A stretch of 31,080 nucleotides of DNA from CAZLNO01 sp964561005 (GTDB lineage Bacteria; Pseudomonadota; Alphaproteobacteria; Kiloniellales; Rhodovibrionaceae): positions 1-31,080 of the forward strand of contig CAZLNO010000038.1 of assembly GCA_964561005.1 (NCBI GenBank), in the 5' to 3' direction. Below the pieces are notes generated by a model. That model did not search any database. It was given only the letters and a program-made list of their open reading frames with translations, and was not told where the DNA came from. Positions 1 through 8,492 of this stretch are shown piece by piece. Position 1 is the stretch's first letter. Every line of letters starts with the position of its first letter. The position numbers and the translations under genes are program-made.

Positions 1-1346
1 TCGTTCAGCGTGGGGTGGCCGTGGAAGGCGCGGGCGACGTCCTCGGCGGAGGCGGCGAACTCCATCGCCATGACGATCTCGTGGATGGTGTTGCCGGCCT
101 CCGCGCCCATGACCATGCCGCCCAGCACGCGGTCGGTCTTCGCGTCGGCCAGGATCTTCACGAAGCCCTCGGTGAAGCCGTTGCAGCGCGCCCGCGAGTT
201 GGCGGTCATCGGGAACTTGCCGACCTTGTAGTCGACCCCGGCCTCCTTCAGTTCGTCCTCCGACTTGCCGACGTAGGCGATCTCCGGCCACGTGTACACG
301 ATGCCGGGGCAGGTCAGGTAGTTCACGTGGCCGTGCTGCCCGGCCAGGATCTCGGCCACGGCGACGCCCTCCTCCTGGGCCTTGTGCGCCAGCATGGGGC
401 CGGGGATCACGTCGCCCAGGGCGTAGATATGGGGCACGCTGGTGCGGAAGTGGTCGTCCACCTCGATGAAGCCGCGCCGGTCCATGGTCACGCCCTGGGC
501 GTCGGCGCCCAGGCCCTCGGTGTAGGGCTTGCGGCCGATGGCGACCAGGACGTTGTCCGCCTCGACGACCTCGGCGTCGCCGCCCTTGGCCGGCTCGACG
601 CTCAGCTTCACCTTGGATTTCAGCACCTCGGCGCCCGTCACCTTGGTGCCCAGGCGGATGTTGAAGCCCTGCCGCTTGAGGAACTTGTGGAACGCCTGGC
701 CCAGCTCGGCATCCATGCCGGGCAGCAGGCGGTCCAGGAACTCGACGACGGTCACCTCGGCGCCCAGCCGGTGCCAGACCGCCCCCATCTCCAGCCCGAT
801 GTAGCCGCCGCCGACCACCACGAGGTGCTTGGGCACCTTGGACAGCGACAACGCGCCGGTGGAGGAGACGATGCGATCCTCGTCCATCGGCACGCCCGGC
901 AGCTCGGCGTGGGCGGAGCCGGTGGCGATGACGATGTTCTTCGTCTGGAGCTTCTGCTTGCCGTCGACCGTGACCTCGTGGGGGCCGGTGATCTTGCCGG
1001 CGCCCTTCACGTAGTCGACCTTGTTCTTCTTGAACAGGAACTCGATGCCCTTGGTCAGGTCGCTCACGACCTTGTCCTTGCGCGAGAGCATGGCGTCCAG
1101 GTTCAGCTTGGCCTTGCCGACCTCGATGCCGTGCTCGGCCAGTTCGTGCCGCGCCTCGGCGAACTTCTCGCTGGACTGCAAGAGCGCCTTGGAGGGGATG
1201 CAGCCGACGTTCAGGCAGGTGCCGCCCAGCGCCCCGCGCTTCTCCACGCAGGCGGTCTTCAGGCCAAGCTGCGCGGCGCGGATGGCGCAGACATAGCCGC
1301 CCGGCCCGCCGCCGACGATCACGACGTCGTATTGCGTCTCGCTCAT
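1..1346 (-). CDS. lpdA: Dihydrolipoyl dehydrogenase (E3), C-terminus cut by window edge
   Basis: Flavoprotein disulfide oxidoreductase that reoxidises the dihydrolipoyl groups of 2-oxoacid dehydrogenase complexes with NAD+. The start is the ATG at 1346-1344 (MSETQYDVVIVGGGPGG), which opens straight into the FAD-binding GxGxxG fold. The redox-active disulfide motif GGTCLNVGCIPSK follows near residue 40, a second nucleotide-binding motif VVVGGGYIGLEMG lies mid-protein, and ALGDVIPGPMLAHKA is the second FAD contact. The last readable residues (GHPTLNE) contain the His-Pro...Glu catalytic pair of the dimer interface, so only roughly the final 15-20 residues are missing. There is no N-terminal lipoyl domain. 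The gene is transcribed out of the window, so whether it belongs to a pyruvate or oxoglutarate dehydrogenase operon cannot be seen. Family assignment is firm; the partner complex is unknown. Confidence 0.95.
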   Translation of the reverse strand, partial: MSETQYDVVIVGGGPGGYVCAIRAAQLGLKTACVEKRGALGGTCLNVGCIPSKALLQSSEKFAEARHELAEHGIEVGKAKLNLDAMLSRKDKVVSDLTKGIEFLFKKNKVDYVKGAGKITGPHEVTVDGKQKLQTKNIVIATGSAHAELPGVPMDEDRIVSSTGALSLSKVPKHLVVVGGGYIGLEMGAVWHRLGAEVTVVEFLDRLLPGMDAELGQAFHKFLKRQGFNIRLGTKVTGAEVLKSKVKLSVEPAKGGDAEVVEADNVLVAIGRKPYTEGLGADAQGVTMDRRGFIEVDDHFRTSVPHIYALGDVIPGPMLAHKAQEEGVAVAEILAGQHGHVNYLTCPGIVYTWPEIAYVGKSEDELKEAGVDYKVGKFPMTANSRARCNGFTEGFVKILADAKTDRVLGGMVMGAEAGNTIHEIVMAMEFAASAEDVARAFHGHPTLN

Positions 1347-1697
1347 GAGCTGTGAGTCCCCCTGTTCGGCTGCTCCCTGACCGGGTCGCCGGCGCGCTCG
1401 GGGCGCCGCCGGCCTCCCCGAGCGCGACCTTGCCGCAATCGCCACGCGCGGACAAGGCCGGCCGCGCGGGTGCCGCGTCGGGCAAGGGCGCCGGCGTTCC
1501 GGGCTTCCGCTCTTGTGTCGAGGGACGTCTTTCGCCAAACTGCGGTACGAACAAAAGAAAACGCGGCGTGCGTGGGTGGCTACCACAATATCATCTGCCA
1601 GACGGACAGTATGTCGGTGCGCCAGGAGTGCGCCTTCGGCCTGTTCTGCTGCGCGCGCCCCGAAAAACGATCGATAATAAAGGGGAGGAAGACGCGC
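1347..1697. other. Intergenic region between divergent lpdA and oxygenase-like gene
   Basis: About 350 bases without a convincing gene. It should hold the promoters for lpdA (minus) and the oxygenase-like gene (plus), but I see no clear -35/-10 pair for either. The only strong signal is the AGGGGAGGA ribosome-binding site at 1681-1689 ahead of the ATG at 1698. A GATAAT hexamer at 1673-1678 lies too close to that site to be a normal -10 box. A longer in-frame upstream extension of the oxygenase gene exists but has no coding character or ribosome site. Confidence 0.5.
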
Positions 1698-2420
1698 ATG
1701 GCGGGCGAGGCACCCCATTTCTCGGCCGAGACCTTCCTGGTCGGGCCAAGGCGCTATTCCTTGTGGCCGGCGGACACCGAGGCGGTATCGCTCGCGCCCA
1801 CCATCAAGATGGTCCGCTTTCCCGACCACGCCGATCTGAACGCCGTCCTGCGGCGGGAAATCCTGGCCGAGGAGGCGAAGCGCCGGGCCGAGGCGGCGCC
1901 GCCCTCAAGGGCGCTGGGCGGGCAGAAGCTGCGCCGGCCGGATGGCTGGGACAGCCCGGCCTTCCAGGTGCTGCACGCGCGGGCGCTGGCCCTGTTCCGC
2001 AACGTCCTGCGCTGCAACGAGGCGCACGTCGGCGCGTGCTGGATCAACGTCTACCGCCATGGCGAGTCGATCGGGCCGCACAGCCATCGCCGGGCCAAGG
2101 CCAGCCTGGTCTACATGCTGGACGAGGGCGACCCCGACCCCGAGTGTCCGGTCAGCGGACGCTTCTGCATCGCCGATCCGCGGCTGGACATCTGCGCGCA
2201 GATGGAAAAGGGCTGCCTCAGCAACCCCTGCTATCCGGACATGCGGGAAGGCGCGATGCTGATCTTCCCGGCCCCGGTGGTCCACTACGTCCCGACCTAT
2301 TTCGGCCAGCGGCCGCGCATCACGGTGTCCTGGAACCTCTCGGACCAGGCGCTGGGGGGCTCGCAGGCGGACGCCATCGAGGCGGCGCGGCGACAGGCGG
2401 GGCAGACCACCTCGTCATGA
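1698..2420 (+). CDS. Putative 2OG-Fe(II) oxygenase-like protein
   Basis: 240-residue cytoplasmic protein resembling the small 2-oxoglutarate/Fe(II) dioxygenase-like proteins (TIGR02466/PF13759 type). The features seen are the sequence WINVYRHGESIGPHSH with an H128-x-H130 pair where the family places its first metal ligands, a later EGAMLIFPAPVVHYV with H196 as candidate distal ligand, and R207 in RPRITVSWNL where the oxoglutarate carboxylate is usually bound. Substrate is unknown. The start at 1698 is chosen for the strong AGGGGAGGA site 8 nt upstream; a longer in-frame ORF begins further left but lacks one. The stretch between the metal motifs has five cysteines (150, 157, 166, 173, 178), unusual for this fold. 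The gene is convergent with dapB, with only 7 bases between stops. Fold assignment is moderately secure; activity is inferred. Confidence 0.7.
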   Translation: MAGEAPHFSAETFLVGPRRYSLWPADTEAVSLAPTIKMVRFPDHADLNAVLRREILAEEAKRRAEAAPPSRALGGQKLRRPDGWDSPAFQVLHARALALFRNVLRCNEAHVGACWINVYRHGESIGPHSHRRAKASLVYMLDEGDPDPECPVSGRFCIADPRLDICAQMEKGCLSNPCYPDMREGAMLIFPAPVVHYVPTYFGQRPRITVSWNLSDQALGGSQADAIEAARRQAGQTTSS

Positions 2421-2427
2421 TCGGCGC

Positions 2428-3237
2428 TCACCCCAGCCCCAGCACGTCCTGCATGCTGTAGTGGCCGGGGTCCTGGTCGCGCGCCCACAGCGCCGCGCGC
2501 ACGGCGCCCTGGGCGAAGATGGCGCGGCTGCCGGCCTTGTGGGTCAGCTCGACGCGCTCGCCGGGGCCGGCGAAGACGACGGTGTGCTCGCCCGCGACGT
2601 CGCCGCCGCGCAGCACGGCAAAGCCGATGTCGCCCTCGCGGCGCGACCCGGTCTCGCCGTCGCGCCCGCGGTCGGCCACCTCGTCCAGCGCCACCCCGCG
2701 CCCGGCCGCCGCGGCCCGGCCCAGCGCCAGCGCCGTGCCCGAGGGCGCGTCCACCTTGTGGCGGTGGTGCATCTCCACCACCTCGATGTCGAAGCCGGAG
2801 TCGAGGGCGCGGGCCACCTGCCGGACCAGATTCAGCAGCAGGTTGACGCCCAGGCTCATGTTCGGCGCCTGCACGACCTGGGTGTGCCGGGCGGCGCGCC
2901 GCACGGCCTCCTGCGCGCGCTCGTCGAGGCCGGTGGTGCCGAGCACGTAGACGACCTTGGACTGGGCGGCCAGCTCCGCGTGCTTGGCCGTCAGCGCCGG
3001 CGTGGTGAAGTCGATCACGGCGTCGGCCGCCGCGAAGAGGTCCACCGGATCGCCCATCGCCGGCGCCTCCAGCCGGCCGAGGCCCGACAGCTCGCCCAGG
3101 TCCGCGCCGACGTCGGGGCTGTCCGGCCGCACGGTGCCGCCGGCAAGCGCGCAGTCGGGATGCTCGGCGATGGCCTGCACCAGCATCCGCCCCATGCGCC
3201 CGCGACAGCCCGTCACCCCGATGCGATAGCCGCTCAT
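2428..3237 (-). CDS. dapB: 4-hydroxy-tetrahydrodipicolinate reductase
   Basis: Reduces 4-hydroxy-tetrahydrodipicolinate with NAD(P)H in the diaminopimelate/lysine pathway, supplying meso-DAP for peptidoglycan. 269 residues, the normal length. The N-terminal dinucleotide motif is GVTGCRGRMGRM (residues 7-18). The catalytic segment EMHHRHKVDAPSGTAL carries the conserved His and Lys (H157 and K161). DFTTP and LGTTGL are further family signatures. The start is the ATG at 3237-3235, preceded by an AGGGAGGA ribosome site; the frame stays open upstream but without coding character. The gene is convergent with the oxygenase-like gene and divergent from the metallopeptidase gene. Not in an operon with other dap genes here. 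Confidence 0.96.
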   Translation of the reverse strand: MSGYRIGVTGCRGRMGRMLVQAIAEHPDCALAGGTVRPDSPDVGADLGELSGLGRLEAPAMGDPVDLFAAADAVIDFTTPALTAKHAELAAQSKVVYVLGTTGLDERAQEAVRRAARHTQVVQAPNMSLGVNLLLNLVRQVARALDSGFDIEVVEMHHRHKVDAPSGTALALGRAAAAGRGVALDEVADRGRDGETGSRREGDIGFAVLRGGDVAGEHTVVFAGPGERVELTHKAGSRAIFAQGAVRAALWARDQDPGHYSMQDVLGLG

Positions 3238-3311
3238 GATGTCCTCCCTGCTCCGCGCCGGAAGGTGAGTAGCACGGCGCGCGCCGTCCTGGGAAGCGGC
3301 CCATGCCCGTC

Positions 3312-3341
3312 TTGCGAGCCTCTTGCGTCCCGCGCTATACA
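3312..3341 (+). promoter_or_regulatory. Candidate sigma-70 promoter for the YgjP-type peptidase
   Basis: TTGCGA at 3312-3317, an 18-bp spacer, then TATACA at 3336-3341. Transcription would start near 3348, exactly on the upstream in-frame ATG, and this favours translation from the second ATG at 3375, which has an AGGGGGG ribosome-like site at 3355-3361. The hexamers are good but no other evidence is available. Confidence 0.4.
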
Positions 3342-3374
3342 AGATGAATGCGCCAGGGGGGCTCAGAACTCCAG

Positions 3375-4055
3375 ATGTTGCGGATTGGCGGGGACGAGGT
3401 GCCCGTCGAGGTGCGCGTTCACGCCCGCGCGCGGCGCATCTCCCTGCGGGTGGATCGGGCGAACGGCCGGGTCCGCCTGACCCTGCCGCGCGGCGTCAGT
3501 CTGGCCGAGGGCCTGCGCTTCGCCGCCCGGCAGGAAGACTGGGTGGCCGGCCGGCTGGCCGCCCTGCCGGAGCGCGTGCCCTTCGCGGACGGGGCGGTCG
3601 TGCCGGTCCTGGGCCACGCGCACGTCATCCGCCACCGCCCGTTCGCGCGGCGCGGCGTCTGGCGGGAGGCCGGCGCGATCCACGTCTCCGGCCCGGCGGA
3701 GCACCTGCCCCGGCGCGTCGGCGACTTCCTGAAGCGCGAGGCGCGCGCCGCCATCGCCCCGCGCGCCCGCGAGCTGGCCGCGCGCATCGGGCGGACGCCG
3801 GGCCGCATCACCCTGCGCGACACCCGCAGCCGTTGGGGAAGCTGCAGCGCGCGCGGCGACCTGAATTTCTCCTGGCGGTTGGTGCTGGCCCCGGAGGAGG
3901 TCCTCCATTACGTCGTCGCGCACGAGGTCGCCCACCTGCGCCACCTGGACCACGGGCCGCGCTTCTGGGCGCTCTGCGCGGAGCTGCACGGCCCGACCGA
4001 GGCGCCGCGCGCCTGGCTGCGCGCGGAGGGGGCGGGGCTGCTGCGCTATGGCTGA
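3375..4055 (+). CDS. YgjP/DUF45-type M48-like metallopeptidase
   Basis: 226-residue predicted zinc metallopeptidase of the YgjP-like (PF01863, DUF45) family, distantly related to SprT. The C-terminal half has the family signatures in order: TRSRWGSCS (residues 150-158), the zinc motif HEVAH at 183-187 with the third His at 193 in HLRHLDHG, and RFW after it. The N-terminal part is the usual beta-rich, Arg-rich segment. No signal peptide is seen, so it is cytoplasmic. Substrate unknown; members are often found next to restriction systems, but no such neighbour exists here. The start at 3375 is preferred over ATG 3348 because a promoter-like element would place the transcript start at 3348 and because an AGGGGGG run sits about 13 nt before 3375. 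If 3348 is used the protein gains nine residues. Confidence 0.88.
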   Translation: MLRIGGDEVPVEVRVHARARRISLRVDRANGRVRLTLPRGVSLAEGLRFAARQEDWVAGRLAALPERVPFADGAVVPVLGHAHVIRHRPFARRGVWREAGAIHVSGPAEHLPRRVGDFLKREARAAIAPRARELAARIGRTPGRITLRDTRSRWGSCSARGDLNFSWRLVLAPEEVLHYVVAHEVAHLRHLDHGPRFWALCAELHGPTEAPRAWLRAEGAGLLRYG

Positions 4056-4154
4056 GCCGCGCGGCAGCCTTGCGCAAGCGCGGCTTGGCGCGGTGGCCGG
4101 CACGGGCCATGCTGCCACCGTCACCCTGTTCGCTTCACTGAGTCGGACGACCGC

Positions 4155-5372
4155 GTGAAGTCCCAGTCCGAAGGCCCCATCCTCGTCGTCCTCCTGACCG
4201 TCCTGGTCGCGCTCGGGCCGATCTCGACCGACCTCTACCTGCCGTCGCTGCCCGCCATTTCGCGCGCGCTGAACGCCGGGAGCGGGGCGACGCAGCTCAC
4301 GCTGTCGGTGTTCATGGCCGGCTTCGCGGTCAGCCAGCTCGCCTATGGCCCGCTGTCGGACCGCTTCGGCCGGCGGCCGGTGCTGCTGGGCGGGCTGGGC
4401 ATCTACCTGGTCGCCACGGTCGCCTGTATGCTGGCGCCGTCGATCGAGGCGCTGATCGCCGCGCGCTTCCTGCAGGCCGTCGGGGCCTGCGCCGGGCCGG
4501 TGCTGGGCCGGGCGATCGTGCGCGATGTCTTCGGCCAGGCGCGGGCGGCGCAGGTGATGTCCTACATCGCCTTCGCCATGGCGATCGCGCCGGCGCTGGG
4601 ACCCATCCTGGGCGGCTATCTGCAGGTGGCCTTCGGCTGGCGGGCGACCTTCGTGGCGCTGATCGTCTTCGCGCTGATCGTGCTGGCCGGGGTGCTCTCC
4701 CGCCTGCCGGAGACCAACGCCCGGCGCGACCCCACGGCGACGCAGCCCATGCGTCTGGTCGCCAACTACCGGGCGCTGGCGGCCGACCCGCTGTACCGCG
4801 GCTATGTGGCGACGCTGGTCCTGGTCTTCTGCGGCATCTTCTCGTTCATCTCCGGCTCGTCCTTCGTGCTGATCGAGGCGGTGGGGCTGAGCCCCGACCA
4901 GTTCGGGCTCAGCTTCGCGGCCATCGTCGCGGGCTACATGGCCGGCACCTTCGCCTCGGGCCGCCTGACGCGGCGGCTGGGCGTGGCGCGGATGGTGGAA
5001 CTGGGGCTGGCGGCGGCGCTGGCCGGCAGCCTGCCGATGGCGGTCCTGGCGCTGGCCGGCCACGCCTCGGCGCTCACCGTCGTGCTGCCGATGGCGGTGT
5101 TCATGGCCGGCGCGGGCATGGTGTTGCCGAACGCCATGGCCGGGGCGGTCGGGCCGTATCCGCGGATGGCGGGCAGCGCCTCGGCCCTGCTGGGCTTTGT
5201 GCAGATGGGCACGGCGGCGCTGGTGGGCGCGGCGGTGGGGCATCTGCACGACGGCACGCCGCGTGTCATGGCCGGGGCGATCGCGCTGGTGTCGGTGCTC
5301 GGCGCGCTGAGCTACTGGCGGATGGTGCGGCCGCTGACGGCGGCACGGCCGGAGCCCGCCTCCGGCGCGTGA
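4155..5372 (+). CDS. Bcr/CflA-family multidrug efflux MFS transporter
   Basis: 405-residue inner-membrane major facilitator of the Bcr/CflA drug:H+ antiporter type, predicted with 12 hydrophobic segments. The first helix carries the family sequence GPISTDLYLPSLPAI, and loop 2-3 carries motif A as GPLSDRFGRRPVLLGG. FLQAVGACAGPVLGRAIVRD in helix 4 matches motif B of drug/H+ antiporters. Loss of a proton-coupled exporter would be expected to alter drug or metabolite efflux, but the substrate cannot be read from sequence. The start is GTG at 4155 with only a weak upstream ribosome site. Its stop codon TGA (5370-5372) directly abuts the stop of the penicillin-binding protein gene on the other strand, with no spacer at all. 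Confidence 0.92.
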   Translation: MKSQSEGPILVVLLTVLVALGPISTDLYLPSLPAISRALNAGSGATQLTLSVFMAGFAVSQLAYGPLSDRFGRRPVLLGGLGIYLVATVACMLAPSIEALIAARFLQAVGACAGPVLGRAIVRDVFGQARAAQVMSYIAFAMAIAPALGPILGGYLQVAFGWRATFVALIVFALIVLAGVLSRLPETNARRDPTATQPMRLVANYRALAADPLYRGYVATLVLVFCGIFSFISGSSFVLIEAVGLSPDQFGLSFAAIVAGYMAGTFASGRLTRRLGVARMVELGLAAALAGSLPMAVLALAGHASALTVVLPMAVFMAGAGMVLPNAMAGAVGPYPRMAGSASALLGFVQMGTAALVGAAVGHLHDGTPRVMAGAIALVSVLGALSYWRMVRPLTAARPEPASGA

Positions 5373-7433
5373 TCACTTGCCCCGCGCCTGCGGTCCCGAG
5401 CGCGAACCGGCGGCCTCCTCCCCCGAGTCCGGGGCCGCCGTGCCGCCGCTGCCGCCGCCGCCGCCGAGCGAGCGCAGGATGCGCTCGATGACGCCGCCGC
5501 CCCGGCTGTCGTCCCGGGTGTCGCTCCCGCTGTCGTCGGTGCGCTCGGCGACATGGATTTCCAGGCCGGGCAGCGGCCGCGCCGGCTCGCCTTCCAGGGC
5601 GCGCCCGATCACCCGCCGCCAGATCTTCGCCGGCAGGGTGCCGCCGGTCACGTTCTTCATCGGGCGGCCGTCGTCGTTGCCCACCCAGACCCCGCTGACC
5701 AGCCCGGCCGTGAAGCCGACGAACCAGGCGTCGCGCGAGTTCTGGCTGGTGCCGGTCTTGCCCGCCGCCGGGCGGCCGGGATCGGCCGCCTGGCCGGTGC
5801 CCCAGACCACGTTGGCGCGCAGGATGTCGGTCATGCGGGCGACGTGGCGCGGCGCGACGACCTCGCCGGCGCCCCCGCCCTGGCGGCGATGCAGCACCTG
5901 GCCGCCGCTGTCCCGGATCTCGCGGATGCCGTAGGGAAAGACGCCGTGCCCTCCGTTCGCGAAGACGGCGTAGGCGCCGGTCAGCTCCAGCAGGCTGACC
6001 TCCGAGGTGCCCAGCGCCAGGCTGGGGTGCGCCTTCAGGTCCGAGTCGATACCCAGTCGGCGGGCGGTGTGTATGACCTCCTGGATGCCCACGCGCTGCG
6101 CCACCTGCACGGCGACGGAGTTGAGCGAGCGGGCGAAGGCCTCGCGCAGGGTCACCGTGCCGTAGTAGCGGTCGGCGTAGTTGTCCGGCGACCAGCCGTC
6201 GACCTCCACGGGCCGGTCCTCGAACTTGTGGCTGGGGGTCAGCCCCTGCTCCATGCCCGCCAGATAGACGAAGGGCTTGAACGCCGAGCCCGGCTGCCGC
6301 TTGGCCTGGGTGGCGCGGTTGAACTGGCTCTCGCGATAGCTGCGCCCGCCGACCATCGCCTTGACCGCACCGTCCGGGCCCATCATCACCAGCGCCGCTT
6401 GGCCGGCCCGGCTAGCCTGGCCCTCGGCCGCGAGCACGGCCTGCACCTGCTGCTCGGCCAGGCGCTGCAGGCGCAGGTCCAGCGTCGTCTGCACGACCAG
6501 ATCCTTGGGGTGATAGCCGACGTAGTCCTGCACCCCGGCCAGCGCCCAGTCGGCGAAGTAGCGTCCGCGCCAGGCCGAGGCGGTGCGGCCGCGGCTGCGC
6601 TGCCGGGCGGCGCGGACGGCCTCCTCCTGGGTGATGTAGCCGGCGGCCACCATGTCCTGCAGCACGATGGTGGCGCGGCGGTGCGCGGCCTCGGCGTCGG
6701 CGGCCGGGTTGTAGCGCGACGGCGCCTTCAGCAGCCCGGCCAGCATCGCCGCCTCGTAGAGGTTCACCTCCGCCGCCGGCTTGCCGAAGTAGCGCCGGGC
6801 CGCCGCGTCCACGCCGTAGGTGCCGGCGCCCAGGTAGACCCGGTTGAGGTAGAGGGCGAGGATTTCGTCCTTGCTGAACTCGCGCTCCAGCCAGAAGGCC
6901 AGGATCAGTTCCTGCACCTTGCGCTTGATCGTGCGCTCGGGCGTGAGGAAGAGGTTCTTGGCGAGCTGCTGGGTGATGGTCGAGCCGCCCTGCACGATCC
7001 CCCCGGCCCGGATGTTGGCCAGCATGGCCCGCGCCAGGCCGAAGGGGTCGACGCCGAAGTGGCTGTAGAAGCGGCGGTCCTCCACCGCCATCACCGCCTT
7101 GGGCAGCACCGGCGGCAGGTCCGACAGCGTGACCGTCTCGCCGTAGAGGTCGCCATAGGACGCCAGCACCGAGCCGTCGGCGGCCAGCAGCGTGACGCTG
7201 GGCCTGCGCGTCTCGGCGGTGACATCGTCGATGTCGGGCAGGTCGTGGGCGTAGTACGCCACCGCCCCGGCCACCCCCAGGCCGACCCAGATCATAAGGA
7301 CCAGCGACCAGACGAGCAGCCGCCGCGCCCAGCGGCGCCGGGGCTTGCCGGCCGGCTGTCGCCCCCGCTTGCCGCCGCGCTCCCGCGGCGGGCCTCGCCG
7401 GCCGTTGTCCTGAGAGGTCTTGCGACGCGCCAT
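5373..7433 (-). CDS. Class A penicillin-binding protein (PBP1A family)
   Basis: Bifunctional peptidoglycan glycosyltransferase/transpeptidase, 686 residues, anchored in the inner membrane with its catalytic domains in the periplasm. A basic cytoplasmic N-terminus (1-38) precedes one membrane helix (about 39-61). The GT51 domain follows with EDRRFYSHFG (catalytic E118), QGGSTITQQLAKNLFL (149-163) and the second Glu E175. The transpeptidase domain has SAFK (S383, K386), SLN (436-438) and KTG (559-561). The C-terminal tail is low complexity, with a Gly run and Ser/Asp-rich stretch. The length is short compared with typical PBP1a, consistent with lacking the inserted OB domain. Start at ATG 7433 in an AT-rich stretch without a clear ribosome site. 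It works downstream of UppP and DapB products found in this window. Confidence 0.95.
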   Translation of the reverse strand: MARRKTSQDNGRRGPPRERGGKRGRQPAGKPRRRWARRLLVWSLVLMIWVGLGVAGAVAYYAHDLPDIDDVTAETRRPSVTLLAADGSVLASYGDLYGETVTLSDLPPVLPKAVMAVEDRRFYSHFGVDPFGLARAMLANIRAGGIVQGGSTITQQLAKNLFLTPERTIKRKVQELILAFWLEREFSKDEILALYLNRVYLGAGTYGVDAAARRYFGKPAAEVNLYEAAMLAGLLKAPSRYNPAADAEAAHRRATIVLQDMVAAGYITQEEAVRAARQRSRGRTASAWRGRYFADWALAGVQDYVGYHPKDLVVQTTLDLRLQRLAEQQVQAVLAAEGQASRAGQAALVMMGPDGAVKAMVGGRSYRESQFNRATQAKRQPGSAFKPFVYLAGMEQGLTPSHKFEDRPVEVDGWSPDNYADRYYGTVTLREAFARSLNSVAVQVAQRVGIQEVIHTARRLGIDSDLKAHPSLALGTSEVSLLELTGAYAVFANGGHGVFPYGIREIRDSGGQVLHRRQGGGAGEVVAPRHVARMTDILRANVVWGTGQAADPGRPAAGKTGTSQNSRDAWFVGFTAGLVSGVWVGNDDGRPMKNVTGGTLPAKIWRRVIGRALEGEPARPLPGLEIHVAERTDDSGSDTRDDSRGGGVIERILRSLGGGGGSGGTAAPDSGEEAAGSRSGPQARGK

Positions 7434-7548
7434 AAGCTATATCTAGCGTAATTCTAGGTTCGAAGCCATAAATATTCCGTTAGCAGCGTCGGCGACTCGA
7501 TCCTGATTTTGCGACAGGAAGACCGCGACGCTCGCCGCGATCAAGCGT

Positions 7549-7554
7549 TATAAT
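7549..7554 (+). promoter_or_regulatory. -10 box for the DUF1194 gene
   Basis: A perfect TATAAT in otherwise GC-rich DNA. Transcription would begin near 7561, leaving a 5' leader that contains the GGGAGG ribosome site (7576-7581) for GTG 7588. No good -35 hexamer is present 16-18 bp upstream (cgacgc region), so an activator may be needed or the element may be weak. Confidence 0.45.
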
Positions 7555-7587
7555 CTTGACGGGGTTGTGATCGTCGGGAGGCGCGCC

Positions 7588-8343
7588 GTGCGGTTTGCGA
7601 TTGCCGGCCTGCTGTCGGCGCTGATCGGGCTGGTCCAGCCCGGCCCGGCGGGCGCGGCCGAGGTGGACCTGGAGCTGGTGCTGGCCGCCGACGGCTCGGG
7701 CTCGATCGACGACGACGAGTTCCGCACCCAGCGCCAGGGCTATGCCGACGCCCTGACGCACCCGCGCGTGCTCCAGGCCATCGCCGGCGGCTATCACGGC
7801 GCCATCGCCGTGGCCTATACCGAGTGGGGCGGCGCCGATTCGCAGCACACCATCGTGGACTGGCACGTCATCCGCGACGCCGCCAGCGCCCGCGCCTTCG
7901 CCGACAAGCTGCTGGCCGCGCCCCGCCAGGCACGGGGCTACAACTCCATCAGCGGCGCCATCGCGCACGGCCGCGCGCTGATCGAGGGCAACGAGCACGC
8001 CGCGCCTCGGCAGGTCATCGATGTCTCCGGCGACGGGCCGCAGATCGGCGGGCCGCCGCTGCCGCCGATCCGCGACGGCGCCGTGCTGGCCGGCATTACC
8101 ATCAACGCGCTGGTGGTCAAGCGGCCGGGCGGCGGCTATCCGGGGCCCGGCGGCATGCCGCTCGACCGGCACTACGAGCGCGACGTGATCGGCGGCCGGG
8201 GCAGCTTCGTCATGGTCGCCGACGAACAGATCGGCTTCACCGACGCCCTGCTGAACAAGCTGGTCATGGAGATCGCGGGCGGGCGTCGGCCCTTCGGATA
8301 CGTCGGGCAGCATCGTGCACTGCACGCCGGATCACGGGAGTGA
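7588..8343 (+). CDS. Exported DUF1194 (von Willebrand A-like) protein
   Basis: 251-residue protein of the DUF1194 family, common in alphaproteobacteria and built like a von Willebrand A domain. A hydrophobic signal peptide (residues 1-24, ending AGAA) is followed by EVDLELVLAADGSGSID, which contains the DxSxS metal-ion-dependent adhesion motif (D35, S37, S39). Further family signatures are AVAYTEWGG, TSISGAI-like NSISGAIAHG, and VIDVSGDGPQIGG. The role is unknown; export to the periplasm is likely. The start is taken as GTG 7588 because the GGGAGG site (7576-7581) is well spaced and the signal peptide then begins directly; GTG 7567 is in frame but lies at the predicted transcript start. A hairpin follows the stop. 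Confidence 0.88.
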   Translation: MRFAIAGLLSALIGLVQPGPAGAAEVDLELVLAADGSGSIDDDEFRTQRQGYADALTHPRVLQAIAGGYHGAIAVAYTEWGGADSQHTIVDWHVIRDAASARAFADKLLAAPRQARGYNSISGAIAHGRALIEGNEHAAPRQVIDVSGDGPQIGGPPLPPIRDGAVLAGITINALVVKRPGGGYPGPGGMPLDRHYERDVIGGRGSFVMVADEQIGFTDALLNKLVMEIAGGRRPFGYVGQHRALHAGSRE

Positions 8344-8347
8344 GCTG

Positions 8348-8374
8348 ACCCAACACAAGTCGATTCCGTTGGGT
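8348..8374 (+). terminator. Hairpin after the DUF1194 gene
   Basis: Perfect 7-bp inverted repeat ACCCAAC / GTTGGGT with a 13-nt loop, starting 5 nt after the DUF1194 stop. There is no T-run behind it, so it is at best a weak or Rho-assisted terminator, or an RNA 3' end stabiliser. Confidence 0.3.
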
Positions 8375-8492
8375 AGAGGCCTGCTCGCGGGCTTACAGGT
8401 TACCATGACCTTCGCTCGCGCCTGACCCTCCGCCCTTGCGTCCGGCACATCGCGGCAGGTAAGGATCGGGTGTCCATTCTTTCGGAGGTGGC

